Origin: Prochlorococcus sp. AG-347-I19
GTDB taxonomy: Bacteria; Cyanobacteriota; Cyanobacteriia; PCC-6307; Cyanobiaceae
NCBI GenBank assembly: GCA_003279105.1
Contig: QCBO01000002.1
Location: forward strand, 104,770 to 168,769
Direction of reading: 5' to 3'
DNA length: 64,000 nt
In this document: positions 54,757-64,000 of the stretch, one piece after another
How the letters are laid out: every line of letters starts with the position of its first letter
Numbering within the stretch: position 1 is the first letter of the stretch
The notes under the pieces: generated by a model
What the model was told of the DNA's origin: nothing
The model's database searches: none
The model's input: only the letters and a program-made list of their open reading frames with translations
Translations under genes and position numbers: made by a program

Positions 54757-55998
54757 TTATAAAAAGATTTTGGAAGCCTCGGCTAATTGGGCTGCTTTTT
54801 CTTCTACATTTTCCCATGGGAGCTCAAGATCTCTTCTGCCAAAATGTCCATAGGATGCAGTCTTTCTAAAAAATTTACCTCCCATTTTTTTGGGTAGATT
54901 TCTTAAGTTAAATTCTTTTATTATTGCTGCGGGTCTTAAATCAAAGTGCTCTTTAATTAGCTCATTCAAATTAGCTTGCGAAAGAACACCTGTATCAAAA
55001 GTTTCCACGAGAATGGAAATTGGTTTTGCTACTCCAATTGCATAACTTAATTGCACTTCTGCTTTTTTTGCCAATTTTGCCTTAACTATGCTTTTAGCTA
55101 CATAACGTGCTGCATAAGCGGCTGATCTATCTACTTTTGTGGGATCTTTACCTGAAAATGCCCCTCCTCCGTGTCTCGCATATCCACCATAAGTATCTAC
55201 AATAATTTTTCTGCCAGTTAGCCCCGCATCTCCTTGAGGCCCCCCTACGACAAATTTCCCCGTTGGGTTTACTAGAAATCTTGTATTGATAATGTTTGGT
55301 TTGATTTCTAAATCTTCAGTAGCAGGAATTACAACATGCGTCCATAAATCTTCTTTTATTCTTTGACGAATTTCTTCTGCATTTGATATCCCATCAATTT
55401 CAGGATTATGTTGAGTTGAAATTAAAATCGTGTTAATAGAGACTGGTAAACCTTTTTCGTAATCAATGCTTACTTGAGTTTTACCATCAGGTAGTAAATA
55501 ATTGAGGACTTCTTCATGCCTCACTTTGGCAAGTTGAATGGCTAATCTATGTGCCAAGCTAATCGGTAAAGGCATTAATTCAGGCGTTTCATCGCATGCA
55601 TAGCCGAACATTATGCCTTGATCACCAGCTCCAGTATTATCTTCCAAATCATCGTTAATATCATCCGCTTCGTTTACTCCTTGAGAAATATCCGGTGATT
55701 GCTCGTCAAGGGCTACTAAAACAGCACAACTATTTGCGTCAAACCCACCTGCTCTATAGCCTTCATATCCAATTTCTTTAATTACATTTCTAACAAGTTT
55801 TATATAATCGACTTTTGCTTTTGAAGTTATTTCTCCAGTAAGTAAACAAAGACCCGTATTAACAACAGTTTCGCATGCAACTCTGCTTTCTGGATCTTCT
55901 GTCAATAAAGCATCTAAAACAGCGTCACTAATTTGATCACATATTTTGTCAGGATGACCTTCAGTTACTGATTCTGAAGTGAAAATGAAATCACTCAT
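54757..55998 (-). CDS. metK: S-adenosylmethionine synthetase
   Basis: [62 protein letters not shown]. Confidence 0.99.
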   Translation of the reverse strand: MSDFIFTSESVTEGHPDKICDQISDAVLDALLTEDPESRVACETVVNTGLCLLTGEITSKAKVDYIKLVRNVIKEIGYEGYRAGGFDANSCAVLVALDEQSPDISQGVNEADDINDDLEDNTGAGDQGIMFGYACDETPELMPLPISLAHRLAIQLAKVRHEEVLNYLLPDGKTQVSIDYEKGLPVSINTILISTQHNPEIDGISNAEEIRQRIKEDLWTHVVIPATEDLEIKPNIINTRFLVNPTGKFVVGGPQGDAGLTGRKIIVDTYGGYARHGGGAFSGKDPTKVDRSAAYAARYVAKSIVKAKLAKKAEVQLSYAIGVAKPISILVETFDTGVLSQANLNELIKEHFDLRPAAIIKEFNLRNLPKKMGGKFFRKTASYGHFGRRDLELPWENVEEKAAQLAEASKIFL

Positions 55999-56135
55999 TT
56001 ACAAATAATTTTGGAATTAGGCAATATCCTAAATTAGATTATCGTCCCAAATCAATTTTTGTAAATTAAAGATACCTCTATTAAAAATAATGAGACTTAA
56101 TTTCCCATATTCGTGCACAAAATATATAAGTAAAC

Positions 56136-57227
56136 TTATACTGCTTCAGCTGAAGCAGTGGCGATCTCTTCGTTATCGTCAGTTTGTTCAAATAACATTT
56201 GTTTATATTTCGCAGCCATTTCTTCAGCTTTACTAAAAACTTTTTGAGGGTCAGTTAACATATCTCCTGGTTCAGGTTCAAGTGCTTTAGTAGATAATGA
56301 AATTCGCCCTCTTTCTGAATCAAGGTCAATTATCATAACTTTCATTTGGTCATTCACATTTAAAACGTTATGAGGAGTCTCAATATGTTCATGACTAATC
56401 TCAGAAATATGCAATAGACCACTAACTCCACCAATATCAATAAAGGCTCCATAAGGTTTAATACCTTTTACTGATCCAACAACAACTTCGCCTACCTCAA
56501 GTCGGTTCATTTTTTTCTCGACCAAAGCTCTTCTATGACTTAGCACTAATCTATTTCTCTCTTCATCAACTTCGAGAAATTTTAAAGGCAAATATTCACC
56601 TTCTAAGTCATCTTTAATTTTTCGAGCACTTATATGAGATCCTGGAATAAAACCTCTCAAGCCCTCTACCCTAACAAGAGCTCCTCCTCTATTTGTTGCG
56701 AAAACTTCAGAATATATAGTCGCATCTTCTTTTTGAAGTTGTCTAACCCTTTCCCATGCTCTTTGATATTCAATTCTTCTAATGGAGAGGGCTAACTGGC
56801 CATCTTCATTTTCTTCGCTCATTATGAAAAATTCTCTACTTTCTGAAGGTTGTAAAACATCATTAAGTCCCTCAACTCTATTTATTGAAACCTCCTGAAC
56901 AGGCATAAAAGCGGCTGTTTTTGCCCCAATATCGATCATGGCCCCTTTGGGCTCTAAGGCAAAAACGGTACCTTTAACTAGATCCCCAGGCTTAAAATTA
57001 TAGTCATACTTACCCAAAAGTGATGCAAATTCTTCTTGTGTGAATCCTGCGTTGTCAAAATCTGTATTTTTTCTGCTAGAGGAAGAATCTGCTGAAGGTA
57101 TATCGCTCTTCTCGAATGATAAATCTTCCTCATTTTGTGATGTTGAATCATTATCTAACTCAGAAGAATTTTTAATTTCTTGATCCTCAGAAAGTTCTTT
57201 AATAGTTTGGGAAGAATTTTCGTTCAT
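56136..57227 (-). CDS. rpsA: 30S ribosomal protein S1 (three S1 repeats)
   Basis: S1 repeats: GDLVKGTVFALEPKGAMIDIGAKTAAFMP; VFATNRGGALVRVEGLRGFIPGSHIS; VGSVKGIKPYGAFIDIGGVSGLLHISEISHEH. Confidence 0.97.
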   Translation of the reverse strand: MNENSSQTIKELSEDQEIKNSSELDNDSTSQNEEDLSFEKSDIPSADSSSSRKNTDFDNAGFTQEEFASLLGKYDYNFKPGDLVKGTVFALEPKGAMIDIGAKTAAFMPVQEVSINRVEGLNDVLQPSESREFFIMSEENEDGQLALSIRRIEYQRAWERVRQLQKEDATIYSEVFATNRGGALVRVEGLRGFIPGSHISARKIKDDLEGEYLPLKFLEVDEERNRLVLSHRRALVEKKMNRLEVGEVVVGSVKGIKPYGAFIDIGGVSGLLHISEISHEHIETPHNVLNVNDQMKVMIIDLDSERGRISLSTKALEPEPGDMLTDPQKVFSKAEEMAAKYKQMLFEQTDDNEEIATASAEAV

Positions 57228-57336
57228 TTGCTGTATCGCAGACTACCTATGGTAGTTAGAAAGGGATGCTACTAGCCTGCAAACTAATAGCAAAAAACAT
57301 TTGTGATATGTATTCTACACTTTAAGATGCTGAATT

Positions 57337-57816
57337 TTACAAAATTGAAGCTAATTGGTTTTTTGAATTTCCCTTTAGAGATTCAAGAGTTGAAATAAAA
57401 TCTTTTACCCCATTAAATTTTCTGTAAACTGAGGCGTATCTTATATAGGCGACTTCGTTTTCTTTCCTAAGATTTTTTAGTATTAATTCTCCGATTTGTG
57501 AAGATTTAATATCTTTATTAGAGTCTTGAACTATTTGTGATTCAATTCCATCTACGAAATTAATAATTGCTTCACTACTGAAGTTAGTCTTTTCGCACGC
57601 TCTTGATATGCCAGTAAATAATTTTTGTTTATCAAATAACTCTCTGCCACCGTCTTTCTTTATAACTGAAACTGGCATTGTTTCCACTCTTTCATAAGTT
57701 GTAAATCTAAAGCTGCAATTTAAGCACTCTCTTCTTCTTCGAACACTTTTACCACTATCAGCAGATCTTGATTCCAAAACTCTGCTATCTGTGTTTTGAC
57801 AGGTTGGACACTGCAT
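57337..57816 (-). CDS. nrdR: Transcriptional repressor NrdR (start refined from track)
   Basis: [17 protein letters not shown] zinc ribbon, [23 protein letters not shown]-cone region. Confidence 0.95.
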   Translation of the reverse strand: MQCPTCQNTDSRVLESRSADSGKSVRRRRECLNCSFRFTTYERVETMPVSVIKKDGGRELFDKQKLFTGISRACEKTNFSSEAIINFVDGIESQIVQDSNKDIKSSQIGELILKNLRKENEVAYIRYASVYRKFNGVKDFISTLESLKGNSKNQLASIL

Positions 57817-57880
57817 GTGGTGAAATAAGCTACACTTCAACTCTAATAGTAGAGTAATATTTTAATTATGAAAAGTAAAA

Positions 57881-57909
57881 AAAACCTCTTGTTAAAGAGG
57901 TTTTTTTTT
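57881..57909 (-). terminator. Intrinsic terminator between psbT and nrdR
   Basis: AAAACCTCTT-GTTA-AAGAGGTTTT symmetrical stem with A/T tracts on both sides. Confidence 0.8.
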
Positions 57910-57915
57910 CTGAGT

Positions 57916-58014
57916 TCATTTTCTATCGAATTTAGGTGGGTCTCTAAAGGCGACAGCAAAGAATAATGTAACAACTGCGAGAGTTAGAATTAGAACGTAA
58001 GCAAAAGCTTCCAT
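57916..58014 (-). CDS. psbT: Photosystem II protein PsbT (absent from ORF track)
   Basis: Read by hand: [32 protein letters not shown], 32 aa, just downstream of psbB. Confidence 0.97.
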   Translation of the reverse strand: MEAFAYVLILTLAVVTLFFAVAFRDPPKFDRK

Positions 58015-58037
58015 AAGATTAAGTAAGTAAGTTTAGT

Positions 58038-59561
58038 TTAAACCCTTCCTGGGATTCTTCTTGTGGTTTCGTCACCAAGTTTCTTGAATAAACCAAATTC
58101 AACTTGGTCTCCAATCTCAGCATCAATACCAGCAAAGGAATTTCTGTAAAGAGTTCTTGAGGCATGCCACCAGTGGCCAAACAAGAACAGCAACCCGAAA
58201 CATAAATGTGCATATGTAAACCATGCTCTCGGTGAGCTTCGGAATACACCGTCAGATTTGTATGTCTCTCTATCGAACTTGAATGCTTCTCCAAGTTGAG
58301 CCTTTCTAGCTAATCTTTTAACTACTGCAGGATCTGTAAATGTTTGTCCATCTAGGTCACCTCCATAGATAGTTGCGGTGATGCCAGTCTGTTCAAATGA
58401 ATACTTTGCTTCAGCTCTTCTAAATGGAATATCTGCCCTTACATTACCTTCTTTGTCTTCAAGAATGACAGGGAAGTTTTCAAAGAAATTTGGAATTCTT
58501 CTAACTTCTAATTCGTTACCTTCCTTGTCTTGAAAAGCAATGTGACCTTGCCAACCAGTTGGTAATCCATCACCATTTACAAGAGCTCCAACTCTAAATA
58601 GACCTCCTTTAGCTGGACTATTCCCAACATAGTCGTAGAAGGCTAGTTTTTCGGGAATCGATTCATATGCCTCTGATTTAGTGGCACCATTATCTATAGC
58701 TGCTTGTACTCTTCTATTAATTTCAGTTTTGAAATAGCCTGAGTCCCATTGATATCTGGTTGGTCCAAAAAGTTCTACTGGTGTTGTTGCTGAACCGTAC
58801 CACATTGTTCCGGAAACAACGAAAGATACAAATAATACAGCGGCTAAAGCACTAGCTAAGACTCCTTCTAGGCTTCCAAGTTTTAATGCTCTGTAAAGTC
58901 TTTCTCCAGGTCTATTGGTGATGTGAAAAATACCTCCAATAATACCCATCAGCCCTGCCGCAATATGATTCGCTACAATACCCCCTGGATTAAAAGGATT
59001 AAATCCTTCTACTCCCCAAGAAGGAGCTACAGGTTCTACATGACCAGTTAAGCCATAAGGGTCAGAAACCCAAATCCCCACGTTTGCGCAATGAAAAGCT
59101 CCAAAACCAAAACATGTTAGTCCAGCTAGAAGAAGGTGAATCCCGAAAATTCTTGGTAAATCAAGAGCAGGCTCACCAGTTCTTGAATCTTCCCATAAAT
59201 CTAAGTCCCAATAGGTCCAGTGCCAAATAGAGGCCAACATCAGTAGACCACTAAATACTATGTGAGCTGCTGCAACTCCTTCGAAACTCCAGAATCCAGG
59301 ATCAACTCCAGTAGCACCTGTAATATCCCATCCGTTCCAACTACTTGTGATACCTAGTCGTGCCATGAAAGGCATAACATACATCCCCTGTCTCCACATT
59401 GGATTAAGAACAGCATCAGAAGGATCAAAAATGGCTAATTCATAAAGAGCCATTGAACCGGCCCAGCCGGCTAATAATGCAGTATGCATAAGATGCACAG
59501 CAAGTAGTCGACCTGGGTCATTAATAACTACTGTGTGAACTCGATACCAAGGCAATCCCAT
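58038..59561 (-). CDS. psbB: Photosystem II CP47 chlorophyll apoprotein
   Basis: [71 protein letters not shown]. Confidence 0.99.
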   Translation of the reverse strand: MGLPWYRVHTVVINDPGRLLAVHLMHTALLAGWAGSMALYELAIFDPSDAVLNPMWRQGMYVMPFMARLGITSSWNGWDITGATGVDPGFWSFEGVAAAHIVFSGLLMLASIWHWTYWDLDLWEDSRTGEPALDLPRIFGIHLLLAGLTCFGFGAFHCANVGIWVSDPYGLTGHVEPVAPSWGVEGFNPFNPGGIVANHIAAGLMGIIGGIFHITNRPGERLYRALKLGSLEGVLASALAAVLFVSFVVSGTMWYGSATTPVELFGPTRYQWDSGYFKTEINRRVQAAIDNGATKSEAYESIPEKLAFYDYVGNSPAKGGLFRVGALVNGDGLPTGWQGHIAFQDKEGNELEVRRIPNFFENFPVILEDKEGNVRADIPFRRAEAKYSFEQTGITATIYGGDLDGQTFTDPAVVKRLARKAQLGEAFKFDRETYKSDGVFRSSPRAWFTYAHLCFGLLFLFGHWWHASRTLYRNSFAGIDAEIGDQVEFGLFKKLGDETTRRIPGRV

Positions 59562-59783
59562 CGGTTAATTTCTAGTAACTATGCTGTATATACAGCTAAA
59601 CATCACGATAGTAAGGGTTTTTTAGTCTTTGAGGGATTTTTGTAAATAAATTTATTTTCTTGCAAAAATTGGGCAAATCAATTGGCAGAACTGAGTTTAT
59701 AAGGAATTTCTGGCTTAAAACTGTTAATATTTTGGTCACAATTCTCAAAGTAAAACGCCAAAATAAGAAAAATAACTAAAAAA

Positions 59784-60146
59784 ATGGCAACTATCAGATT
59801 TATTCGTGAGGATTTAGAGGTCCAATGCAATCCAGGTGAAAATTTAAGGGAACTTGTAATGAAAGAGAATTTAAAGCTTTATGGATTAAAAGGTATTTTA
59901 GGAAATTGTGGAGGTGCGGGACAATGTAGTACTTGTTTTATTTCAGTTGAAGGCGGAAATAAAAATTCTTTGAGCTCTCTTACATCTGTTGAAGAAGAAA
60001 AACTCAAAAATAGACCTGAGAATTGGCGTCTTGCATGTCAAACATTGATAAAATCATCTGCCGTTATTTTAACAAAACCACAATCCCCTCCCTCAAATTT
60101 AGAAGAACTAAAAAAAATTAGTGAAAATAAAAAATTACCCAGATAA
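59784..60146 (+). CDS. 2Fe-2S ferredoxin
   Basis: NCGGAGQCSTCFISVEGG cluster motif and WRLACQTLI. Confidence 0.94.
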   Translation: MATIRFIREDLEVQCNPGENLRELVMKENLKLYGLKGILGNCGGAGQCSTCFISVEGGNKNSLSSLTSVEEEKLKNRPENWRLACQTLIKSSAVILTKPQSPPSNLEELKKISENKKLPR

Positions 60147-60250
60147 ATTGTTTAAGACTGTTAATCAGTTTATAAAATTTCTTTATTTTTCCACTTTATT
60201 CCAAGTTATACGTTTATAGTCTTAATAATTAATATAGATCTACCAATTAA

Positions 60251-60403
60251 ATGGAAACAACTAATTTTGGATTCGTAGCTAGTCTTTTATTTGTAGGGGT
60301 GCCAACAATATTCCTAATAGGTTTATTTATTTCTACACAAGATGGAGAAAAATCAAGCTTCTACTCTGACTCTAGTAAAGGCAGGCTTGGGCCAAAACGC
60401 TAA
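60251..60403 (+). CDS. psbM: Photosystem II protein PsbM (absent from ORF track)
   Basis: Read by hand: METTNFGFVASLLFVGVPTIFLIGLFISTQDGEKSSFYSDSSKGRLGPKR, 50 aa. Confidence 0.95.
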   Translation: METTNFGFVASLLFVGVPTIFLIGLFISTQDGEKSSFYSDSSKGRLGPKR

Positions 60404-60414
60404 TGCTATAATAA

Positions 60415-61284
60415 ATGCTTTGCATTTCTGTAGAAGAATTTTTATTTTGGAAAAAAAAGCAACTTTCTAAAGGAGGAGATCAACTATCTTTTGCTTTCTT
60501 ACTTGACTCCATGGCAGGTGTATCGAGTAGTGATATAAACTTGATAACCATAAATCCTAACGGAATCTTACATTTAAAAAAAAATTTAAAATTTTTAGAA
60601 TCTGTTTGGGATGATCATTTAACAAGATCTTGCCCAATTCAATATCTTTGTGGAGTAACTTTTTGGAGAGATTTAAAATTAAAAGTTACAAAGAAAGTAC
60701 TTATTCCCAGACCAGAAACAGAGCTCATAGTTGATATCGTCTTCAATTTATTTCGAAAGAAATCAGAAAAATTATTTTTTGCTGAATTAGGAACTGGATC
60801 AGGTGCAATTAGTATTGCTTTGGCATTGGCTTATCCCTCGAGTAATGGAGTGGCAACTGACATAGAACAAGATGCATTAGAAATAGCCAATAAAAATTTT
60901 ATAAATTCTTCTAAACAATCAAATTTGAAATTTTATTGTGGAAATTGGTGGTCACCTCTTGAAAGTTTTAAAGGGAAATTAGACCTCGCTATTTCAAACC
61001 CGCCCTATATTCCAAGAGATACTTATGAAAAATTACCCAAAGAAGTTAAGGATTTCGAACCTAAAGCAGCATTATTAGGTGGCGAAGATGGTTTGGAACA
61101 TATTAGGGAAATAATACATAAAGCACCATTATTTTTAAAAGAGAATGGTTGGCTGATTTTAGAGAATCATTTTGATCAAAGTGAAAAAGTAAAAAAACTA
61201 CTTATTGAAAATGAATTTACATCAATAGAAATTGTGAAAGATCTTTCAGGTATTGGTAGGTTTACCATTGGAAGATATAAATAA
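60415..61284 (+). CDS. prmC: Peptide chain release factor N(5)-glutamine methyltransferase
   Basis: IPRPETELIVD, ELGTGSGAISIALA, ISNPPYIP motifs. Confidence 0.96.
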   Translation: MLCISVEEFLFWKKKQLSKGGDQLSFAFLLDSMAGVSSSDINLITINPNGILHLKKNLKFLESVWDDHLTRSCPIQYLCGVTFWRDLKLKVTKKVLIPRPETELIVDIVFNLFRKKSEKLFFAELGTGSGAISIALALAYPSSNGVATDIEQDALEIANKNFINSSKQSNLKFYCGNWWSPLESFKGKLDLAISNPPYIPRDTYEKLPKEVKDFEPKAALLGGEDGLEHIREIIHKAPLFLKENGWLILENHFDQSEKVKKLLIENEFTSIEIVKDLSGIGRFTIGRYK

Positions 61285-61307
61285 ATTATTAAAGGTTAAT
61301 AATCTAA

Positions 61308-61889
61308 ATGAACTTAGTAGACTGTAAAACTGCCTTGAAGATTCTTAAAAGTGGCTTGCCTATAATTTTCCCAACAGACACTTTACCTGCAATTGGATGC
61401 TTACCAAAATTCTCAAATATAATTTATGAGTTTAAAAAAAGAGATAGAAACAAGCCCTTAATTCTTATGGGATCAGAACATAAACACTTAATTAATTATG
61501 TTCACGAATCTGCTAAAGAAGATTACGAAAATTTAGCCTCAAAATATTGGCCCGGAGCTCTGACAATTGTTATTCCTGCTTCAGCAAATCAGGCCGCAAA
61601 CCTCACCAGTAATGATCTGACTATTGGGTTGAGAATTCCAAATTCAAATATCGCACAATCTCTTTTGAGAGAAACAGGCCCATTGTTAACTTCCAGTGCA
61701 AATATTTCAGGTTTTCAAGGATCAATTACAGCTGAAGGTATTGCTCTAGACTTCCCTTCTGTAAAAATTTTGGGTCCTATCCCTTGGGGGAAAAGTAGTG
61801 GAAAAGCTAGTACTATTATATTTTGGAATAAAAATGGAAATTGGAAACTGATTAGAGAAGGAGAAGTATTAGTTAGGGAATTGAATTAA
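61308..61889 (+). CDS. tsaC: L-threonylcarbamoyladenylate synthase (Sua5/YrdC/TsaC family)
   Basis: IIFPTDTLPAIGC, KKRDRNKPL, WPGALTIVIPAS, SSANISG. Confidence 0.93.
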   Translation: MNLVDCKTALKILKSGLPIIFPTDTLPAIGCLPKFSNIIYEFKKRDRNKPLILMGSEHKHLINYVHESAKEDYENLASKYWPGALTIVIPASANQAANLTSNDLTIGLRIPNSNIAQSLLRETGPLLTSSANISGFQGSITAEGIALDFPSVKILGPIPWGKSSGKASTIIFWNKNGNWKLIREGEVLVRELN

Positions 61890-62056
61890 TGTTTTTATTA
61901 TTATTTTTTGTTTTATTAATTCAATTTTTTACTTATTGGATATTTGAACCCTTTGCATCTTTTTTAGAGTATGTTCTAGAAATAAAATTGTTTCCTATTT
62001 TGGCTCTGATAGGTTTATTCTTTTTATTTTCAGCAAAGAATATTGAACAGAATTAA
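61889..62056 (+). CDS. 55-aa hydrophobic membrane ORF (absent from ORF track)
   Basis: ATG overlaps the tsaC stop (TAATG); MFLLLFFVLLIQFFTYWIFEPFASFLEYVLEIKLFPILALIGLFFLFSAKNIEQN, two TM segments. Confidence 0.6.
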   Translation: MFLLLFFVLLIQFFTYWIFEPFASFLEYVLEIKLFPILALIGLFFLFSAKNIEQN

Positions 62057-62067
62057 ATAAATCAAAA

Positions 62068-62139
62068 TGCCGGCTAACAGATTTGAACTGATGACCTTCG
62101 CTTTACAAAAGCGCTGCTCTACCGCTGAGCTAAGCCGGC
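62068..62139 (-). tRNA. tRNA-Thr (TGT)
   Basis: Minus strand GCCGGCTTAGCTCAGCGGTAGAGCAGCGCTTTTGTAAAGCGAAGGTCATCAGTTCAAATCTGTTAGCCGGC; anticodon TGT. Confidence 0.95.
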
Positions 62140-62203
62140 AATCTTTTTATCTTACAATTAGGAAGGGTCAATTATCAGTATTTTTTTAGCTTTTTTAAAT
62201 TTA

Positions 62204-62539
62204 TTACTTTTTGATATCTTTGTTAGCTTTATCAGTCTTATCAGTTTTTTTAAATTTTATTTCTCCTGAAATAGTTCTTTTGATTGGCAAATTTGCAACT
62301 AGTGCAGTCATCCTATCCTCAGTCTCTAAACTTACTGCCACCTCCTCAAAATCAATTTCAACATATTTAGCAACAACATCAAGGATCTCTTTTCTCATTT
62401 TATCTAAAAGATCAGTTGTTAAGGAACTCATATCAACTCTGTCATGAGCAAGTACAAGTTGTAATCTTTCTCTAGCTGTATTTGCACTAGACGTTTCTCT
62501 GCCTAGTAATTTATTTATAAGATCTCTGAGAGTCATCAT
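62204..62539 (-). CDS. minE: Cell division topological specificity factor MinE
   Basis: [17 protein letters not shown]-type motif ([20 protein letters not shown]), [13 protein letters not shown]; next to minD. Confidence 0.96.
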   Translation of the reverse strand: MMTLRDLINKLLGRETSSANTARERLQLVLAHDRVDMSSLTTDLLDKMRKEILDVVAKYVEIDFEEVAVSLETEDRMTALVANLPIKRTISGEIKFKKTDKTDKANKDIKK

Positions 62540-62540
62540 T

Positions 62541-63356
62541 TTAAAAAACCTTAGTTTGCATTAATCTCATGAATTTATCTTTAAGACTTTTGCCTTCTTT
62601 TTTAAGATCGATAATTGGGACATCTTTATTTGTGAGTCTTTGAGAAACATTCAAATAACATTTTTTTGCAGGAGATCTACCATCTGAAAGTGTCAGTGGC
62701 TCGCCTCTATTTGTACTTATTATTACCTGTTCATCTTCTAACACAATCCCTAGTAAAGGCAAAGAAAGGATCCCTTGAACATCTTCGATGGATAACATTT
62801 CTTGACTAGCCATCATGTTAGGGCGAACTCTATTGATTACAAGTTGGATAGGCTGAATATCTGATGTATTAAGAATCCCTATTACTCTATCAGCATCCCG
62901 CACTGCCGATAATTCTGGGTTAGTAACAACAATAGCTTCTTTACAGGCTGCAAGAGCATTTTTAAAGCCATCTTCTACGCCAGCAGGACAATCTACTAAG
63001 ACAAAATCAAATTTCTCACTAAGTAGCCCACTAATTTTTTTCATATCTTCAGGCTTCATCCAATCCAACATCCTTGGATCTCCAGCAGGTAGAAGAGCAA
63101 GATTAGGTTCCTTTTTATGTCTAACCAATGCTTGGTCAAGACGACAATTTTTGTCTAGAACATCTTGAGCCGTATAAATGATGCGATTTTCTAATCCTAG
63201 AAGAAGATCTAAATTTCTTAAGCCAAAATCAGCATCTAATACAGCAGTTGTTGCTCCGCTATTAGCAAGCGCTATACCTAGGTTTGCAGTTAAAGTTGTT
63301 TTGCCAACCCCACCTTTACCTGAACAAATTAATATTGTGCGAGTATTCTTCCCCAC
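62541..63356 (-). CDS. minD: Septum site-determining protein MinD
   Basis: Deviant Walker [45 protein letters not shown]-terminal amphipathic helix. Confidence 0.98.
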   Translation of the reverse strand: MGKNTRTILICSGKGGVGKTTLTANLGIALANSGATTAVLDADFGLRNLDLLLGLENRIIYTAQDVLDKNCRLDQALVRHKKEPNLALLPAGDPRMLDWMKPEDMKKISGLLSEKFDFVLVDCPAGVEDGFKNALAACKEAIVVTNPELSAVRDADRVIGILNTSDIQPIQLVINRVRPNMMASQEMLSIEDVQGILSLPLLGIVLEDEQVIISTNRGEPLTLSDGRSPAKKCYLNVSQRLTNKDVPIIDLKKEGKSLKDKFMRLMQTKVF

Positions 63357-63467
63357 GATTTTTAAGATTTTACAAATAATAAGGCCACTTGCAGGAAGTT
63401 AAATATTTTAAATATTAAGTAATTCTTAAATTTATCTAGTTTGAATTAATTTATTGCAAATTATTGA

Positions 63468-64000
63468 TTAATTTTTATTTTCGATTAAGTGTGGTTTGAT
63501 AATTATCGTTTGTTTATCTATTACCGCAATTTCTGGATGATAATTTTTGGGCTTATCCTTTGGTCCTATAGCTATCACATCTGCAATTCTTAACTGTAAA
63601 GGCTTTAGATAAAGTGATGCAATAGAGGCATTTTTATTTCCGCTTTTACCTGCGAATGCGATCCCTAGTAATTTGCCCCAAACGTAAATATTTTTTTTAG
63701 CGGAAACTATTGCTCCTGGATTAACGTCTCCAATAATGCATAGGTTTCCATTTGAAGATATTCTTTCACCCGATCGTACTGTTCCATTGTGAAGGATATC
63801 GTCTTTCTTTTTTGAATTGAATAATAATAACTTATTTTTAATCTCTTGCTCTCTAATAAAAGTTGAATCTATTTTTAAAGACTTTCCGCTTAATATCGTA
63901 TCTCGATTATTTGAGTAAATGCATAAGGAACAGATGTTAATTTTGTCAAAATGACTTTTTAATTTTGCCAATTGATGAGAACTTATAGACTCATTGACTG
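63468..64000 (-). CDS. minC: Septum site-determining protein MinC, 5' truncated by window edge
   Basis: C-terminal MinC domain (GTVRSGERISSNGNLCIIGDVNPGAIVSAKKNIYVWGKLLGIAFAGKSGNKNASI). Frame open upstream of the track's TTG start (VNESISSHQ-LAKLK). Confidence 0.92.
   Translation of the reverse strand, partial: VNESISSHQLAKLKSHFDKINICSLCIYSNNRDTILSGKSLKIDSTFIREQEIKNKLLLFNSKKKDDILHNGTVRSGERISSNGNLCIIGDVNPGAIVSAKKNIYVWGKLLGIAFAGKSGNKNASIASLYLKPLQLRIADVIAIGPKDKPKNYHPEIAVIDKQTIIIKPHLIENKN

Noticed and set aside
58019-58294. 91-aa minus-strand ORF overlapping psbB
   Set aside because: Alternate frame within the psbB 3' end and psbT-psbB spacer; composition reflects the overlapping psbB code.
1-64000. 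CRISPR arrays, insertion sequences, prophage, toxin-antitoxin or defence modules
   Set aside because: Reading the whole window showed no regular repeats with spacers, transposases, phage structural genes or recognisable defence clusters.

Overview
AT-rich, tightly packed, essentially all-core cyanobacterial chromosome. Gene content and protein sequences match a high-light-adapted Prochlorococcus; I assign this by recognition, not by a search. The window carries eight photosystem II genes (psbK, psbE-F-L-J, psbT, psbB, psbM) plus the PSII assembly factors rubA and ycf48. It also has ndhC-K-J, chlD, amt, leuC/leuD, purH, hisB, fabI, ispH, metK, rpsA, minC-D-E, a remnant phycoerythrin beta gene with a CpeS-type lyase, and four tRNAs (Arg-ACG, Met-CAT, Phe-GAA, Thr-TGT). 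The ORF track misses or mis-starts several small genes. I located psbK, psbF, psbL, psbT, psbM, a 59-aa ORF overlapping the cpeS-like gene and a 55-aa membrane ORF by direct reading. Both window edges cut a gene (an OstA/LptD-like protein and minC). I saw no CRISPR array, insertion sequence, prophage or genomic island. I did not find a convincing undescribed multi-gene system. The best leads are: a TM0106-type Cas4-like nuclease fused to an exonuclease domain, whose PD-(D/E)XK site looks degenerate; an NtcA-type promoter plus a terminator-like hairpin in the amt leader; the phycoerythrin remnant with its overlapping small ORF; an FAD-oxidoreductase/SelD fusion; a folK-NUDIX-photolyase gene run; and several palindromes near psbB, psbE and rpsA.
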